Position numbers and translations under genes: made by a program
DNA from: Paenibacillus hunanensis
Lineage (GTDB): Bacteria; Bacillota; Bacilli; Paenibacillales; Paenibacillaceae
Direction of reading: 5' to 3'
Assembly: GCF_014645615.1 (NCBI RefSeq)
Contig: NZ_BMMB01000008.1
Span: 62,001-126,000, forward strand
Length of the DNA stretch: 64,000 bases
The notes under the pieces: model-generated
The model's input: the letters and a program-made list of their open reading frames with translations, nothing else
The model's database searches: none
Told to the model about the DNA's origin: nothing
Part shown: positions 7,844-17,657 of the stretch, in pieces
Position numbering within the stretch: position 1 is the first letter of the stretch
Layout: each line of letters starts with the position of its first letter

Positions 7844-9457
7844 ATGACCATTTTTGATCCCCTGCATTATCCATATCCTTCTCAACGCAATGCGGTATAC
7901 GCACAGCATGGTATGGTAGCGACTTCGCAGCCGCTGGCGGCACAAGCAGGTCTTGATATTTTGAAAAAAGGTGGCAATGCTGTCGATGCAGCGATTGCTA
8001 CGGCTGCATGTCTAACGGTCGTGGAACCGACGTCCAATGGCATTGGCGGCGACGCGTTCGCACTGGTATGGATGAAGGATGAGCTGCATGGTCTGAATGC
8101 GAATGGGCCAGCTCCACAATCGATCTCCGTTGAAGCTGTTCAGGCAGCAGGTCATCAGCAGATGCCTACGTATGGCTGGACACCTGTGACTGTACCCGGT
8201 ACGCCAGCCGCCTGGAACGAGCTATCCCGTCGATTCGGAAGCTTGCCGCTGACAGAGGTGCTGGCGCCTGCGATTCATTATGCAGAGCATGGCTTTCCGA
8301 TCTCGCCAACGCTAGGCTACTACTGGGAGCTGACATTCAAGCGATTCAAGGAGACGTTGCAGGACGAAGCGTATCAGGGCTGGTTTGATACCTTTGCTCC
8401 GGATGGACGAGCACCGCGTATTGGAGAATTATGGCGTTCACCTGGACATGCTGCGACGCTGCGAAGTATTGCGGAGAGTGGGGCGGCTTCTTTTTATACG
8501 GGCGAGCTGGCAGAGCAGATGGATGCTCATTCTCGGCAATATGGAGGTTATTTGCGAAAAGAAGACCTTGCTGCCTTTCAACCCGAATGGGTAAAGCCAA
8601 TCTCGGTCGAATATAATGGCTACGAAGTCTGGGAGATTCCACCAGCAGGGCAAGGCTTGATCGCATTGATGGCGCTGAATATATTAAAAGGCTATTCGTT
8701 CACCGAGCGGGATACGGTGCAGACGCATCATCGGCAATGGGAAGCGATGAAGCTCGCTTTTACCGATGGACTGAAATACATCACGCAGGAGGATAAAATG
8801 ACCGTGCTTGCCGCCGATCTGCTATCCGAGTCGTATGCGCAGGAGCGGCGCTCGCTGATCGGTGAGGAGGCACTACAGCCAGAGCCAGGCAAGCCGTCTG
8901 CCGGTGGCACAGTCTATCTGGCAACAGCGGATAATGAAGGCAATATGGTGTCGTACATTCAGAGCAACTATATGGGCTTTGGCTCCGGGATCGTAATTCC
9001 AGGTACAGGCATTAGTATGCAAAATCGAGGACATTCCTTCTCGCTGGACGCGGCACATGATAATCGACTGGAGCCGGGCAAGAAGACATACCATACGATT
9101 ATTCCAGGCTTTCTGACTCGACACGGTCGCGCCGTCGGTCCCTTTGGCGTGATGGGTGGCTTTATGCAGCCGCAGGGACATGTGCAGGTTGTGATGAATA
9201 TGATCGATTTTGAATTGAATCCGCAGGCGGCACTGGATGCGCCGCGCTGGCAATGGCTGGAGGGCAAGACGATCGAGGTAGAGCCATCCTTCCCCGATCA
9301 TCTGGCTCAAAGTTTGATGCGTAAAGGTCATATCATTCGACGCGCCAATAGCTCGGGTGGATTCGGACGAGGACAGATCATTATACGGGATGAACAAAAT
9401 GGCGTGTTGATTGGCGGCACCGAATCACGTACAGATGGTGCTATCGCTGCATGGTAG
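7844..9457 (+). CDS. Gamma-glutamyltransferase family protein (YwrD-like)
   Basis: A 537-residue Ntn-hydrolase of the GGT/cephalosporin acylase family. MVATSQPLAAQAGLDILKKGGNAVDAAIATA is the usual N-terminal signature. The autocatalytic cleavage site is AGGTVYLATAD, making Thr356 the likely new N-terminal nucleophile. GNMVSYIQSNYMGFGSG forms the substrate pocket. There is no signal peptide, unlike secreted Ggt, so it is probably cytoplasmic and resembles B. subtilis YwrD. It starts at ATG after GGAGGCG. No terminator is obvious in the 187 bases to the convergent membrane protein gene. Confidence 0.9.
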   Translation: MTIFDPLHYPYPSQRNAVYAQHGMVATSQPLAAQAGLDILKKGGNAVDAAIATAACLTVVEPTSNGIGGDAFALVWMKDELHGLNANGPAPQSISVEAVQAAGHQQMPTYGWTPVTVPGTPAAWNELSRRFGSLPLTEVLAPAIHYAEHGFPISPTLGYYWELTFKRFKETLQDEAYQGWFDTFAPDGRAPRIGELWRSPGHAATLRSIAESGAASFYTGELAEQMDAHSRQYGGYLRKEDLAAFQPEWVKPISVEYNGYEVWEIPPAGQGLIALMALNILKGYSFTERDTVQTHHRQWEAMKLAFTDGLKYITQEDKMTVLAADLLSESYAQERRSLIGEEALQPEPGKPSAGGTVYLATADNEGNMVSYIQSNYMGFGSGIVIPGTGISMQNRGHSFSLDAAHDNRLEPGKKTYHTIIPGFLTRHGRAVGPFGVMGGFMQPQGHVQVVMNMIDFELNPQAALDAPRWQWLEGKTIEVEPSFPDHLAQSLMRKGHIIRRANSSGGFGRGQIIIRDEQNGVLIGGTESRTDGAIAAW

Positions 9458-9644
9458 CAGGAGAGCTGTATAGGAATAGGATAGAGAATACACTAATTTT
9501 CATACATGCTGATCCGTTTTAATAAGGACAGCTTCGATGGAACGCGAGGAACGATTACCACTTTCTGGTCATGAAATTCATAAAGGCTCCTGTATAATTC
9601 AGTACAAAATGATTCAGTACAAACCAAGCTTGAAGCAAGCACAG

Positions 9645-10262
9645 TCAGGACGTAGCGCCTTCTCCATGCTTGCTCATCCAGCTATCTAGCTGTTTGGCCA
9701 GCCATAGTCCAGCACCAAGGAAGCAGACAACCGGCAATAGAAGCCATGGATGCTCGATATAGCTGTCCAGATCCGAGCCGATATACGAAACGGCAAAGAT
9801 CATCACCGCACGTCCGGTTGCGGAAGCGATGAGAAACGAACGTAGCGAGATTCCGCTCAAGCCAGCGGCAGCATGCATCACGGTGAAGGGGCCAAACGGC
9901 AGTAGACTGAATAAAAATAAGTACCAGAAGCCGTTCTTTTCGATCCAGCCCAGACTTTTACGCATACTTTTACGTTCAGCAATACGCTGAATGAATGACC
10001 AGTGCGATAGCTTACGTACCAGCACAAATACGGTTACAATGCCGAGCATGACACCGATCCAGGAAAAGATGAAGCCGTACCATAGCCCGTTGGCAGCGGC
10101 ATTCACACCGATGACAGCAAGGGTGGGCAATGGTGGAATGAATGACAGTAGAAATGCCATGGCAATACTGATAAGCGGCCCGAAGGAACGATATTGCTCC
10201 ACCCAGTCTGCCATGTTGATCTCTGCTGTCGGTGTTAACGTTGCGAGTAGGTTCATATCCAT
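9645..10262 (-). CDS. TVP38/TMEM64 family (VTT domain) membrane protein, copy 1
   Basis: 205 residues with about five membrane segments and the VTT-domain pattern: SFIPPLPTLAVIGVNAAANGLWYG near the N-terminus and FLFSLLPFGPFTVMHAAAGLSGISLRSF in the middle. Members of the DedA/TVP38 superfamily are membrane proteins linked to lipid transport or scrambling and envelope homeostasis. The role of this subgroup is not known. The start follows AAAGGAGAA. A close paralogue precedes it on the same strand, 134 bases away and separated by a terminator. Confidence 0.87.
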   Translation of the reverse strand: MDMNLLATLTPTAEINMADWVEQYRSFGPLISIAMAFLLSFIPPLPTLAVIGVNAAANGLWYGFIFSWIGVMLGIVTVFVLVRKLSHWSFIQRIAERKSMRKSLGWIEKNGFWYLFLFSLLPFGPFTVMHAAAGLSGISLRSFLIASATGRAVMIFAVSYIGSDLDSYIEHPWLLLPVVCFLGAGLWLAKQLDSWMSKHGEGATS

Positions 10263-10380
10263 TGCGGCGTTCTCCTTTTCATAATATATAGCCCTATTAC
10301 CCGTTCAGGGCGAACACGATCGCAACAGAATGCATCGAAATACAAGAGTTGACTAGTATAAGCTATGGGAATACGCACCA

Positions 10381-10415
10381 AATGAAAAGGAGCAGCTCAT
10401 AGAGTCTGCTCCTTT
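10381..10415 (-). terminator. Terminator overlapping the stop codon of VTT copy 2
   Basis: AAAGGAGCAG (10386-10395) and CTGCTCCTTT (10406-10415) form a perfect 10-bp stem. Its 10-nt loop contains the TGA stop of the minus-strand gene, and T-rich sequence follows on that strand. Confidence 0.85.
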
Positions 10416-11008
10416 CCACTGAAAAAGGCTTCGATTTTGCGGCTAATGATCAGGCAAACGACGATAAAGAGTACCACTAATGCGATATACCAGGGCTTTT
10501 CCCAGTATAGCGCCAGATCGGCACCGATAAATGAAACAGCGAACACCATCAAGCCGCGTCCGAACAATATCGCGATCAAAAACGAGCGAAACCGAATGCC
10601 ACTCAGCCCAGCCGCTATATTGAGCATCGTAAATGGCCCGACTGGAAACAAACTGAGCAGAAATACATATGTAAATCCATGCTCTTTGATCCAATTGCGA
10701 GTGCGCTCGACTCGGGGCTTATTCACAATGCGTTGAAGCAGATGATGCTCGGATAGCTTGCGTATGATCAGAAAAGCGACCAGAGAACCTGTAATAATGC
10801 CGATGTACGAATACAAAAAGCCTAACCATAGCCCATATACAGCAGCATTCACACCGAGCACTACAATAGTAGGCATCGGGGGAATAAATGATTTAAGAAA
10901 CGGAATTAATATACTGATCAGCGGCCCGAGTGACCGATAATCATTCATCCACCGTTTTAAATTGTCCTCATTAATATAAGATAGCCATTCCGATATTGAA
11001 AGCTCCAT
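10397..11008 (-). CDS. TVP38/TMEM64 family (VTT domain) membrane protein, copy 2
   Basis: 203 residues from the ATG at 11008, chosen because AAGGAGT lies upstream and because the N-terminus then matches the paralogue (RSLGPLISILIPFLKSFIPPMPTIVVLGVNAAVYGLW). The frame stays open to 11176, but that extension lacks family features. It shares FLLSLFPVGPFTMLNIAAGLSGIRFRSFL with copy 1. Five membrane segments are likely. Tandem duplication with moderate divergence suggests distinct roles. Confidence 0.86.
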   Translation of the reverse strand: MELSISEWLSYINEDNLKRWMNDYRSLGPLISILIPFLKSFIPPMPTIVVLGVNAAVYGLWLGFLYSYIGIITGSLVAFLIIRKLSEHHLLQRIVNKPRVERTRNWIKEHGFTYVFLLSLFPVGPFTMLNIAAGLSGIRFRSFLIAILFGRGLMVFAVSFIGADLALYWEKPWYIALVVLFIVVCLIISRKIEAFFSGKEQTL

Positions 11009-11205
11009 TCTTTTCCGTACTCCTTCATTCAGCATTCTGGCTTCTGCCATAGGGGGATATCGTGTACAATTGCTCTTATTATAGCTGATTTGACGTTTGC
11101 CGAGACGATAGAGAATGGGCGAACTTGAGGCAATTTGAGTGAGGGACGATTGGACTGCGATAAAAGCAACAGGCAATGGACAATATACAAAAGGAATGAT
11201 TGAAC

Positions 11206-12237
11206 ATGCATATTATTATTCAGTTGTCGCGTCGGTTAATCAGGATGCGCAAGTCTGTGCTTGCCTTTACAGCGTTGCTATTCATTATGCTTAGCTCGGG
11301 TATTGCTTATGCATTAGAGCCGACTACCTTTGGACACTGGTTCAATGCGCTCTACTGGGTGCTAACGACGATGGCTACTGTGGGCTATGGCGATTATTTT
11401 ATGGAAAGTATACCGGGGAAGCTGTTTACCATTTTTTTGTATATTTTCGGGATTGGCTTACTGAGCTTGATTATCGGTAAAATTATCGATTCGATGGGTG
11501 AATATAATCGCAGAAGGGATGCGGGCAAATTGAGTTATAGTGGACAGGGGCATATCATCATCATTAACTGGAGCAAAAAAGCACATTATGCGATCGATGA
11601 GCTATTTTCCAGTAATCCGAAGCTGGATATTTTAATTATCGATCAGCTGGAGAAGCATCCGTATGATCATCCACAGGTGCATTATGTGAAGGGCGATCCG
11701 ACCAGAGAGGAAACATTGCTTCAGGCAAGCATTGCTACCGCGCAGTCGGCGATTATTTTCACAGATTCACGGATTGATGATGCTTCACTTGTAGATGGAA
11801 AATCGCTGCTTGTTGCTTCCAGCATTGAACGCACCGCTCCACAAGTACATACAACCGTTGAAATTATGCTAGAAAATCATATTCAAAACTTCCGCCATGT
11901 GCATATTAATGAATTTGTGTTATCCCATGATGCGATCTCACGGCTCGCCGTACGCTCAGCTCTGCACGAGGGCAACAATGATATTATTAATCAGCTATTG
12001 AATCGTCGCTATGGAGAGGATCTGTTTCAGGTGGAGGTGCGTCCACAGTGGCATACGTATGGAGATGCCTTTCATACGCTACTGGCGGAAGGAGCTACGC
12101 TCATTAGTGATCGTAACGATATGACGATTAACCGCAAGCTGGATCAGCCCATTCCAGCAGAGGCGAAGCTATTCGTGCTTTGCGATGATGCGACCCATTT
12201 GAGAATTAAGGTAAATTACGCGAATGAGCTGCAATAA
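11206..12237 (+). CDS. Potassium channel with cytoplasmic TrkA-N/RCK domain (YugO-like)
   Basis: Two membrane segments flank a pore loop with the selectivity filter TVGYGD at about residues 58-63. A regulatory Rossmann-type RCK domain follows (GHIIIINWSKKAHYAIDEL, KGDPTREETLLQASIATAQSAIIFTD). Total length of about 343 residues fits B. subtilis YugO, a potassium channel tied to biofilm formation. ATG 11206 is used; TTG 11200 is also in frame but sits very close to the AAGGA site. It would open or close in response to ligands bound by the RCK domain. A strong terminator follows. Confidence 0.9.
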   Translation: MHIIIQLSRRLIRMRKSVLAFTALLFIMLSSGIAYALEPTTFGHWFNALYWVLTTMATVGYGDYFMESIPGKLFTIFLYIFGIGLLSLIIGKIIDSMGEYNRRRDAGKLSYSGQGHIIIINWSKKAHYAIDELFSSNPKLDILIIDQLEKHPYDHPQVHYVKGDPTREETLLQASIATAQSAIIFTDSRIDDASLVDGKSLLVASSIERTAPQVHTTVEIMLENHIQNFRHVHINEFVLSHDAISRLAVRSALHEGNNDIINQLLNRRYGEDLFQVEVRPQWHTYGDAFHTLLAEGATLISDRNDMTINRKLDQPIPAEAKLFVLCDDATHLRIKVNYANELQ

Positions 12238-12336
12238 TATCAGATCAGAAACATCGAGTAGGAGTAATTTTATTATTTTAGCTATTTACGAATAACGTTG
12301 AAGCAAGTATACTTTAGGAAATCAATACTTCGTGAG

Positions 12337-12385
12337 GAAGCACCTCGCAAAAGGACAATATGTCTTTTTTGCGTGGTGCTTTTTT
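12337..12385 (+). terminator. Terminator of the potassium channel gene
   Basis: AAGCACCTCGCAAAAGGAC pairs with GTCTTTTTTGCGTGGTGCTT around AATAT, followed by a T run. Confidence 0.9.
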
Positions 12386-12438
12386 GCGTTCCACTACAGT
12401 CGGGGAGTGAGCAGGTTGAGGAATGAGGAGGAGAACGA

Positions 12439-15400
12439 TTGAAGCATATGATCCATAAAATGATAGCGACGACGCTTAGCATAAGTATGATATCCGGCCT
12501 ACTGCCCTTATCGTCCGCGCTGGCAGCAGCTGCACCTCAATTCACAGCAACGTATCGTACAGGCGATCATGTGAAGCTGGAATGGTCAGCAACGATGGCA
12601 GATGCCGATGTGATCACACAATCTGGATTTGAGAATCAGAGTGAGTTTGACGTGAAGGCTGGTGGTAGTGGTACAGCAGGTGGGCAAAGTCAGACGAGCG
12701 AGGATAAATTCAGCGGCAACTATTCGCTCAAGGTAGCGGATACGCTGGGCAAAGGAAATGCCTACTGGTATCCTTCTACCTCAGCAGACAGCTCGCGTGT
12801 GTATCTGGGGAGAAAATATGGCATTCCGCGCGGAACACCGCTATCGATCACCTTTAAGGCGAAGGCACTGGGTACGAATGGATGGATTCAACCCTTTATG
12901 GCAGGTGGCCCGGGTAAAAGCACCTATCCATTGAATCATTTTCCACAGTATTATCCAGATATCAAAGCACCTATTCACTTTACAGCGCCTGTACGAGCAG
13001 GAGATACGTCGTTTACGGTGGATCGTATTGACGAGCTGAATAAAGAGTTTCTTAGACGGCAGTCTCAAAATTCATTAATGACGCTGGCGGATCGCTCCTC
13101 GACGAATTATGGCATTGGAGCGACCTACATTCAGCGGGTGGATGTTGCGAACAAACGAGTATATTTATACCCGAATCTACCGTTTCGTTCCAGCTTTGCC
13201 GCAGGAGATGATGTTGTATCGATGTACTGGGAGGATAACGCCTTTATCGGGCGCTCGCTGATCGCTAACGAAGGCTGGAAAACGTACAGTACGAATGTTA
13301 TCGTCTCGACCGATACCGACATGGAGTATGAGACACGGGGAATGGATGCGATCTTCGATACAGTCGCACCAGGCACGGTATATCTGGATGAGTTTAAATT
13401 TGGCTATGCACAGCTGGTTGAATTGTATCGAGATGGTCAATCGCTGTACAAAGGATATTTGTCCGATTATGAGGATACTGGAGCTGTAGACCGTGCTGCA
13501 CCGCAAGCACCGGAGCATATAGCTGCCACACCAAATAAGCAGACTCGCCAGCTGGAGCTGTCATGGAATATGGTGTCTGATATAGGCACCACGTATAGCT
13601 ATCAGCTGAAAGGCTATCCGCGCAATGAAAGTGCTACGGTACTGTCTACAGCCCAGACGATTACCGTTACGTCTGGCATCAAAGGCTATTCAGTAGTTGT
13701 TGATACGAATCCAACGACACAGCCCTCAGGTCAAGTCACAACGACAGCCAATCGTTGGTCAACCGCGATGCCGTCGATACGCTCTTATGTTCATATTGCC
13801 GCTGTGGATCAGCAAGGAAATGTATCGCCCGCTGTCCATATTCCGATTGTAGATGAAGATCTGCCTACGTTAACGGTCACGCCTTCTGTATCGGATTGGA
13901 CGACAGGCAATGTAGAGCTACGTGCAGTAGCGGATGATGCCACGACATGGGTTCGTCAGGTGAGCACACCGGATCGCATCGTGTCCGGTTCAGCCGCTTC
14001 TTTTACAGCTACAGCGAATGGTAGCTACACCTTTTCTGCGGAGGATTCATTTGGTAATTCTACGCAAACGACCTATACGGTGAGTAATATTGATCGGCAA
14101 GCACCCGAGATTTCGTTTACACCGGGCAGGAGAGAGTGGTCGGCAGAGCCTGCTGAGGTAAAGGTGAATATAAGCGATACACAGTCAGGTATTGATCCGG
14201 ATCGCATTCGATATTCGTGGAGTCAAAATAAGAATATCGACAATGAGGAGCGAGAATGGCATACGTCATCGTTAAGCTCATTTACCGTCCCGATTACAGA
14301 GGAGGGCGAATGGTATTTGACCGTGCAGGCATCGGATCGAATGGGCAATAACGTGACGATGAGTACCGATCATATACGTTTGCAGCAAATGCCGACTACG
14401 CCATTATTAAACGGACGCACACTCAGCAGCAAGCAGATCGAGCTGGAGTGGCAACAACCAGCTATGGGCTGGACAGATGGACTTCGATATGAGCTGGTCA
14501 ATGAAACGACAGGTCAGCGACAGGAGCTGGAGTATCCAACAGCTAGCTATATCGAGTCCGAATTAACACCAGGCACAAGGCAAAGCTATCGTATTCGTGC
14601 GCTCAACCATACAGGGGCAAGCAACTGGTCAGAGCCGACCGTATTGTATACGCGTCCAGATCTACCGGAGCAGGTCAGTGTAAGTCTGCAAGGAAAAGAC
14701 TTCACACGCGCGCAGGTGAATATTCAGCCGGTAGCATCTGCGGATGCCTATCATATTACATTTACAGATAGGACAACAGGTACAATTACCGCACAACAGA
14801 CGGTAACTGGCACTACTTATACGAGTGTAGGGCCTCTCGCGCCGAACACGCTCTATGATGTGGCGGTAACGGCTGTGAATGCAGGTGGAGAAGGCATGGC
14901 GAAGCATGCAAGCTACCTATCCTTGCCAGCGGCGCCATTCGGTTTCGATCGGGTAGCCGCTTATGAGCATGAGATTGACTTAAAATGGACAACCGTAACT
15001 GGAGCGGTGTACGCAGACTTGCAGCGCAATGGACAATCGGTCAGCAACAATACGTATTTGTCAGGTGAGCTGGAGCAATATCGAGATGTAGAGCTCCCTT
15101 CTGGCACCTTATTCAACTATGAGCTAGCACTGGCGAATACGACGGGATTTGGCTATTTTACGTACTTACCAGGCATCTGGACGTTGCCGGGTCGTGTCGA
15201 AGCACTCCATTCCAGCGAAGCATCGGATACAAGCCAAACGCTACAATGGCAGCCTACACGCGGTGCAACTGGATATCGATTATATGTGGATGGACGCTAT
15301 AGCGATACCGTAACAGACACAACGTATACGTATCGCGAGCTTGATCCTGGCAAAGTATATACCTACACAGTCGAGGCAATCAATGCTAGTGGTACAGGTA

Positions 15401-17226
15401 CGGCGGCGATACTCACAGCTACTACACGACCTGCTATACCAGACGGAATTCGTATCACAGATCAGACGGAGCATGGCTTCAATGTGCATATGGAGCCTGT
15501 CCGCGGTGCGAATAGCTACCGTTTGCAGCTCAATCAGCAGACGTATCATAGTTCCAACGGAACATTTGCGATTACAGGCTTGCAGGCAGGCAATGCATAT
15601 AGATTCCATGTACAGGCAGGCAATGATGCTGGTTATTCTAAAGCGGTATCGTTACAAACCATCACCTTACCGCCTGCTGTAGAGGGTGCGCGTGTGAAGT
15701 CCAACGAGCCTGGTCAAATTGTACTCGATTGGCAGCCTGTTCAGGGTGCTAGCTATTATGAGATCAGTGATATGACAGGTAAGCTTCAGGGCATCGTTAG
15801 TCAGTCAGGCTATCATGTGAAGCTACAGCCGGGTGAGTGGGGACGCACGACGATCACACCTGTAAATGATAGTGGACGCGGTCAAGCTATCACAGTGGAC
15901 TATCGTGCGATACCGGACGCAGGCGATATCCTCCCCGAGCAGCTTGTGAAGATTGGACAGCGCGGTGTAGAGGATGTATTGATTCACTGGGATACAATCC
16001 CTGGTGCTGATGAATATCATCTGTATGCACCGGATGGGAGTAAGGTGGCTACAGTAAGCGGCAGCACATATGCGCTGTTAACTGGTTTAGATAGTGCAAC
16101 TCGCTATACCAACTATACGCTTCGAGCTGTCAATAACGGTGGCGAAAGTCGTAGCTATCCAGTGCCCGCATTCGTCACTCGCCCTGATCCGAGCTTTAAC
16201 CTTTCAACATCGGATAGTCGGCATCGTGCGACGATCACGCTGACAGCGAAGGATGGCGCAGAGCAGTATGCGATATCGTCAGCTACAGGTAAGCTATTGT
16301 TTAAGGGTAAGCAGAGACAATGGGAGATTCAATCGCTTCGTGCAGATACGAATTATACATTCCTTGTATGGAGCGAAAATGAAGCTGGTGATCGCTCGGC
16401 GCCTGTGTCGGTTCGCATACACACCAGTCGGGATGGACAGATTCCCGGACAGCTTGGACTCGTATCTCCACATAACGCTGGCTCATTAACTTCAGATGAT
16501 AGTAATGTAGACAATAAGGCAGATGTTGTAGTTGATATGTATAAGCAAAATGCGGATACCGAGCCAGCGGAAACGACAGGAACGATTGATTTTGCAGAGG
16601 ATGCACCCATTCGTAGCGATTTTACGGATACGCGTAACCATTTTGCTCAATTCGAAATTGATCAATTGGCAGCGCTCGGTATTTTAAAAGGGAAAACACC
16701 AACGACCTTCGCACCGGAGCTGGGTGTCACACGGTCAGAGTTCATGTCGATGCTCGTGCGGTTAGTTTATTCTGCTGATCAAATGAAAGCCGAAGCTCAT
16801 AATGAAGTAGCACCGCTACCTTTCCGTGATGTACATGCTCAGGACTGGTATGTACCAGAGCTAGCTATTGCTCATGCGAATGGCTGGATTAGCGGAGTGA
16901 GTAAGACTCAATTCGCTCCAGATCAGATTATTACTCGCGAGCAGGCTGCCAAAATCCTAGCACATGCTTTGCAAACGGTAGGGGCATCTGGGGAAGTAGA
17001 GACTGCTCTCTCATCCGTTATACCAGCTACGATAGTAGCCAATGATTATACAGATAGCGAGCATATTGCGGATTGGGCAATAATCCCGGTTCAGCAGTTG
17101 ACAGCGGCACATTTACTGCAAGGCTATCCGACAGGCACATTCCAGCCACGTAAGTCGCTCAATCGTGCAGAAGCGGCACTGATGCTATATCGTTCGATGA
17201 ATGGATTGCTTCATAGCCGTTCCTAA
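12439..17226 (+). CDS. Very large cell-surface protein with fibronectin III repeats and three SLH domains
   Basis: 1,595 residues, TTG start after GAGGAGGAG. A signal peptide (IATTLSISMISGLLPLSSALAAAA) leads into a jelly-roll-like region (residues about 40-340, FENQSEF...SGNYSLKV). Many fibronectin III-like modules then run to about 1,350. They carry recurring phrases such as ATGYRLYVDGRYSDTVTDTTY and YTVEAINASGTGTA. Three S-layer homology domains close the protein (from about residue 1,394: DFTDTRNHFAQFEID, PFRDVHAQDWYVPEL, NDYTDSEHIADWAI). These would bind pyruvylated secondary wall polymer and hold the protein on the surface. No catalytic domain is recognisable; adhesion or glycan binding is likely. 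It is probably monocistronic. Confidence 0.92.
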   Translation: MKHMIHKMIATTLSISMISGLLPLSSALAAAAPQFTATYRTGDHVKLEWSATMADADVITQSGFENQSEFDVKAGGSGTAGGQSQTSEDKFSGNYSLKVADTLGKGNAYWYPSTSADSSRVYLGRKYGIPRGTPLSITFKAKALGTNGWIQPFMAGGPGKSTYPLNHFPQYYPDIKAPIHFTAPVRAGDTSFTVDRIDELNKEFLRRQSQNSLMTLADRSSTNYGIGATYIQRVDVANKRVYLYPNLPFRSSFAAGDDVVSMYWEDNAFIGRSLIANEGWKTYSTNVIVSTDTDMEYETRGMDAIFDTVAPGTVYLDEFKFGYAQLVELYRDGQSLYKGYLSDYEDTGAVDRAAPQAPEHIAATPNKQTRQLELSWNMVSDIGTTYSYQLKGYPRNESATVLSTAQTITVTSGIKGYSVVVDTNPTTQPSGQVTTTANRWSTAMPSIRSYVHIAAVDQQGNVSPAVHIPIVDEDLPTLTVTPSVSDWTTGNVELRAVADDATTWVRQVSTPDRIVSGSAASFTATANGSYTFSAEDSFGNSTQTTYTVSNIDRQAPEISFTPGRREWSAEPAEVKVNISDTQSGIDPDRIRYSWSQNKNIDNEEREWHTSSLSSFTVPITEEGEWYLTVQASDRMGNNVTMSTDHIRLQQMPTTPLLNGRTLSSKQIELEWQQPAMGWTDGLRYELVNETTGQRQELEYPTASYIESELTPGTRQSYRIRALNHTGASNWSEPTVLYTRPDLPEQVSVSLQGKDFTRAQVNIQPVASADAYHITFTDRTTGTITAQQTVTGTTYTSVGPLAPNTLYDVAVTAVNAGGEGMAKHASYLSLPAAPFGFDRVAAYEHEIDLKWTTVTGAVYADLQRNGQSVSNNTYLSGELEQYRDVELPSGTLFNYELALANTTGFGYFTYLPGIWTLPGRVEALHSSEASDTSQTLQWQPTRGATGYRLYVDGRYSDTVTDTTYTYRELDPGKVYTYTVEAINASGTGTAAILTATTRPAIPDGIRITDQTEHGFNVHMEPVRGANSYRLQLNQQTYHSSNGTFAITGLQAGNAYRFHVQAGNDAGYSKAVSLQTITLPPAVEGARVKSNEPGQIVLDWQPVQGASYYEISDMTGKLQGIVSQSGYHVKLQPGEWGRTTITPVNDSGRGQAITVDYRAIPDAGDILPEQLVKIGQRGVEDVLIHWDTIPGADEYHLYAPDGSKVATVSGSTYALLTGLDSATRYTNYTLRAVNNGGESRSYPVPAFVTRPDPSFNLSTSDSRHRATITLTAKDGAEQYAISSATGKLLFKGKQRQWEIQSLRADTNYTFLVWSENEAGDRSAPVSVRIHTSRDGQIPGQLGLVSPHNAGSLTSDDSNVDNKADVVVDMYKQNADTEPAETTGTIDFAEDAPIRSDFTDTRNHFAQFEIDQLAALGILKGKTPTTFAPELGVTRSEFMSMLVRLVYSADQMKAEAHNEVAPLPFRDVHAQDWYVPELAIAHANGWISGVSKTQFAPDQIITREQAAKILAHALQTVGASGEVETALSSVIPATIVANDYTDSEHIADWAIIPVQQLTAAHLLQGYPTGTFQPRKSLNRAEAALMLYRSMNGLLHSRS

Positions 17227-17257
17227 ATAGTCATACACATAATAAGGTTTCTAAAGC

Positions 17258-17352
17258 AATCCCCGATCCCTTGCTGATCCTGAGAAACGTAAGCTTCCAT
17301 ATTAGATATGGGAGATTGTGGCTCTGAATTAGTGAAGGGATGCGGGGATTTT
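17258..17352 (+). terminator. Long nested fold-back after the SLH protein gene (terminator or structured RNA)
   Basis: AATCCCCGATCCCTT (17258-17272) pairs with AAGGGATGCGGGGATT (17335-17350) across about 62 bases, leaving one bulged base. Inside is a second hairpin, CTTCCATAT-TAG-ATATGGGAG. A short T run follows. The length and nesting exceed an ordinary terminator. Confidence 0.6.
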
Positions 17353-17363
17353 GTATGTGACTC

Positions 17364-17467
17364 GCAGGTGTTGCCATTCTCAACCAGCTGAATAACGGGT
17401 ATACTAGGTTCAACAAGCATGAGCTAGGCCCCTGTCCAGCGAACAAGTATAGGCGACACCTGCTTTT
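17364..17467 (+). ncRNA. Second long fold-back upstream of aroD, unknown structured RNA candidate
   Basis: GCAGGTGTTGCC (17364-17375) pairs 11 of 12 with GGCGACACCTGC (17452-17463) across 76 bases, followed by TTTTCCTTT. It begins 12 bases after the previous fold-back. No T-box AGGGTGG motif or known riboswitch signature is visible. It may be an independent RNA, a leader attenuator for aroD, or a second terminator. Confidence 0.35.
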
Positions 17468-17657
17468 CCTTTACATAGTTGATTGTTTGTCTCCTTACTA
17501 TTCGCATCATTATATGCCACCAGCTGCGCTATGTACTCATCATGCGTCAGCATGGGGCAACGTCTTGCTCGCTCCGTCCTATTCGTTGTTGAAGCAAGCA
17601 GCCGATCAGGTCTGCCTGAACTCATTTGCAAATTATTGTTGAAAAGGAGCTTGTCCC

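Noticed and set aside
8873..9397. Minus-strand 174-residue ORF opposite the gamma-glutamyltransferase gene
   Set aside because: Antisense shadow of a clear coding region.
17360..17657. T-box or other known riboswitch upstream of aroD
   Set aside because: No AGGGTGG T-box core or other familiar riboswitch core; only the fold-back is visible.
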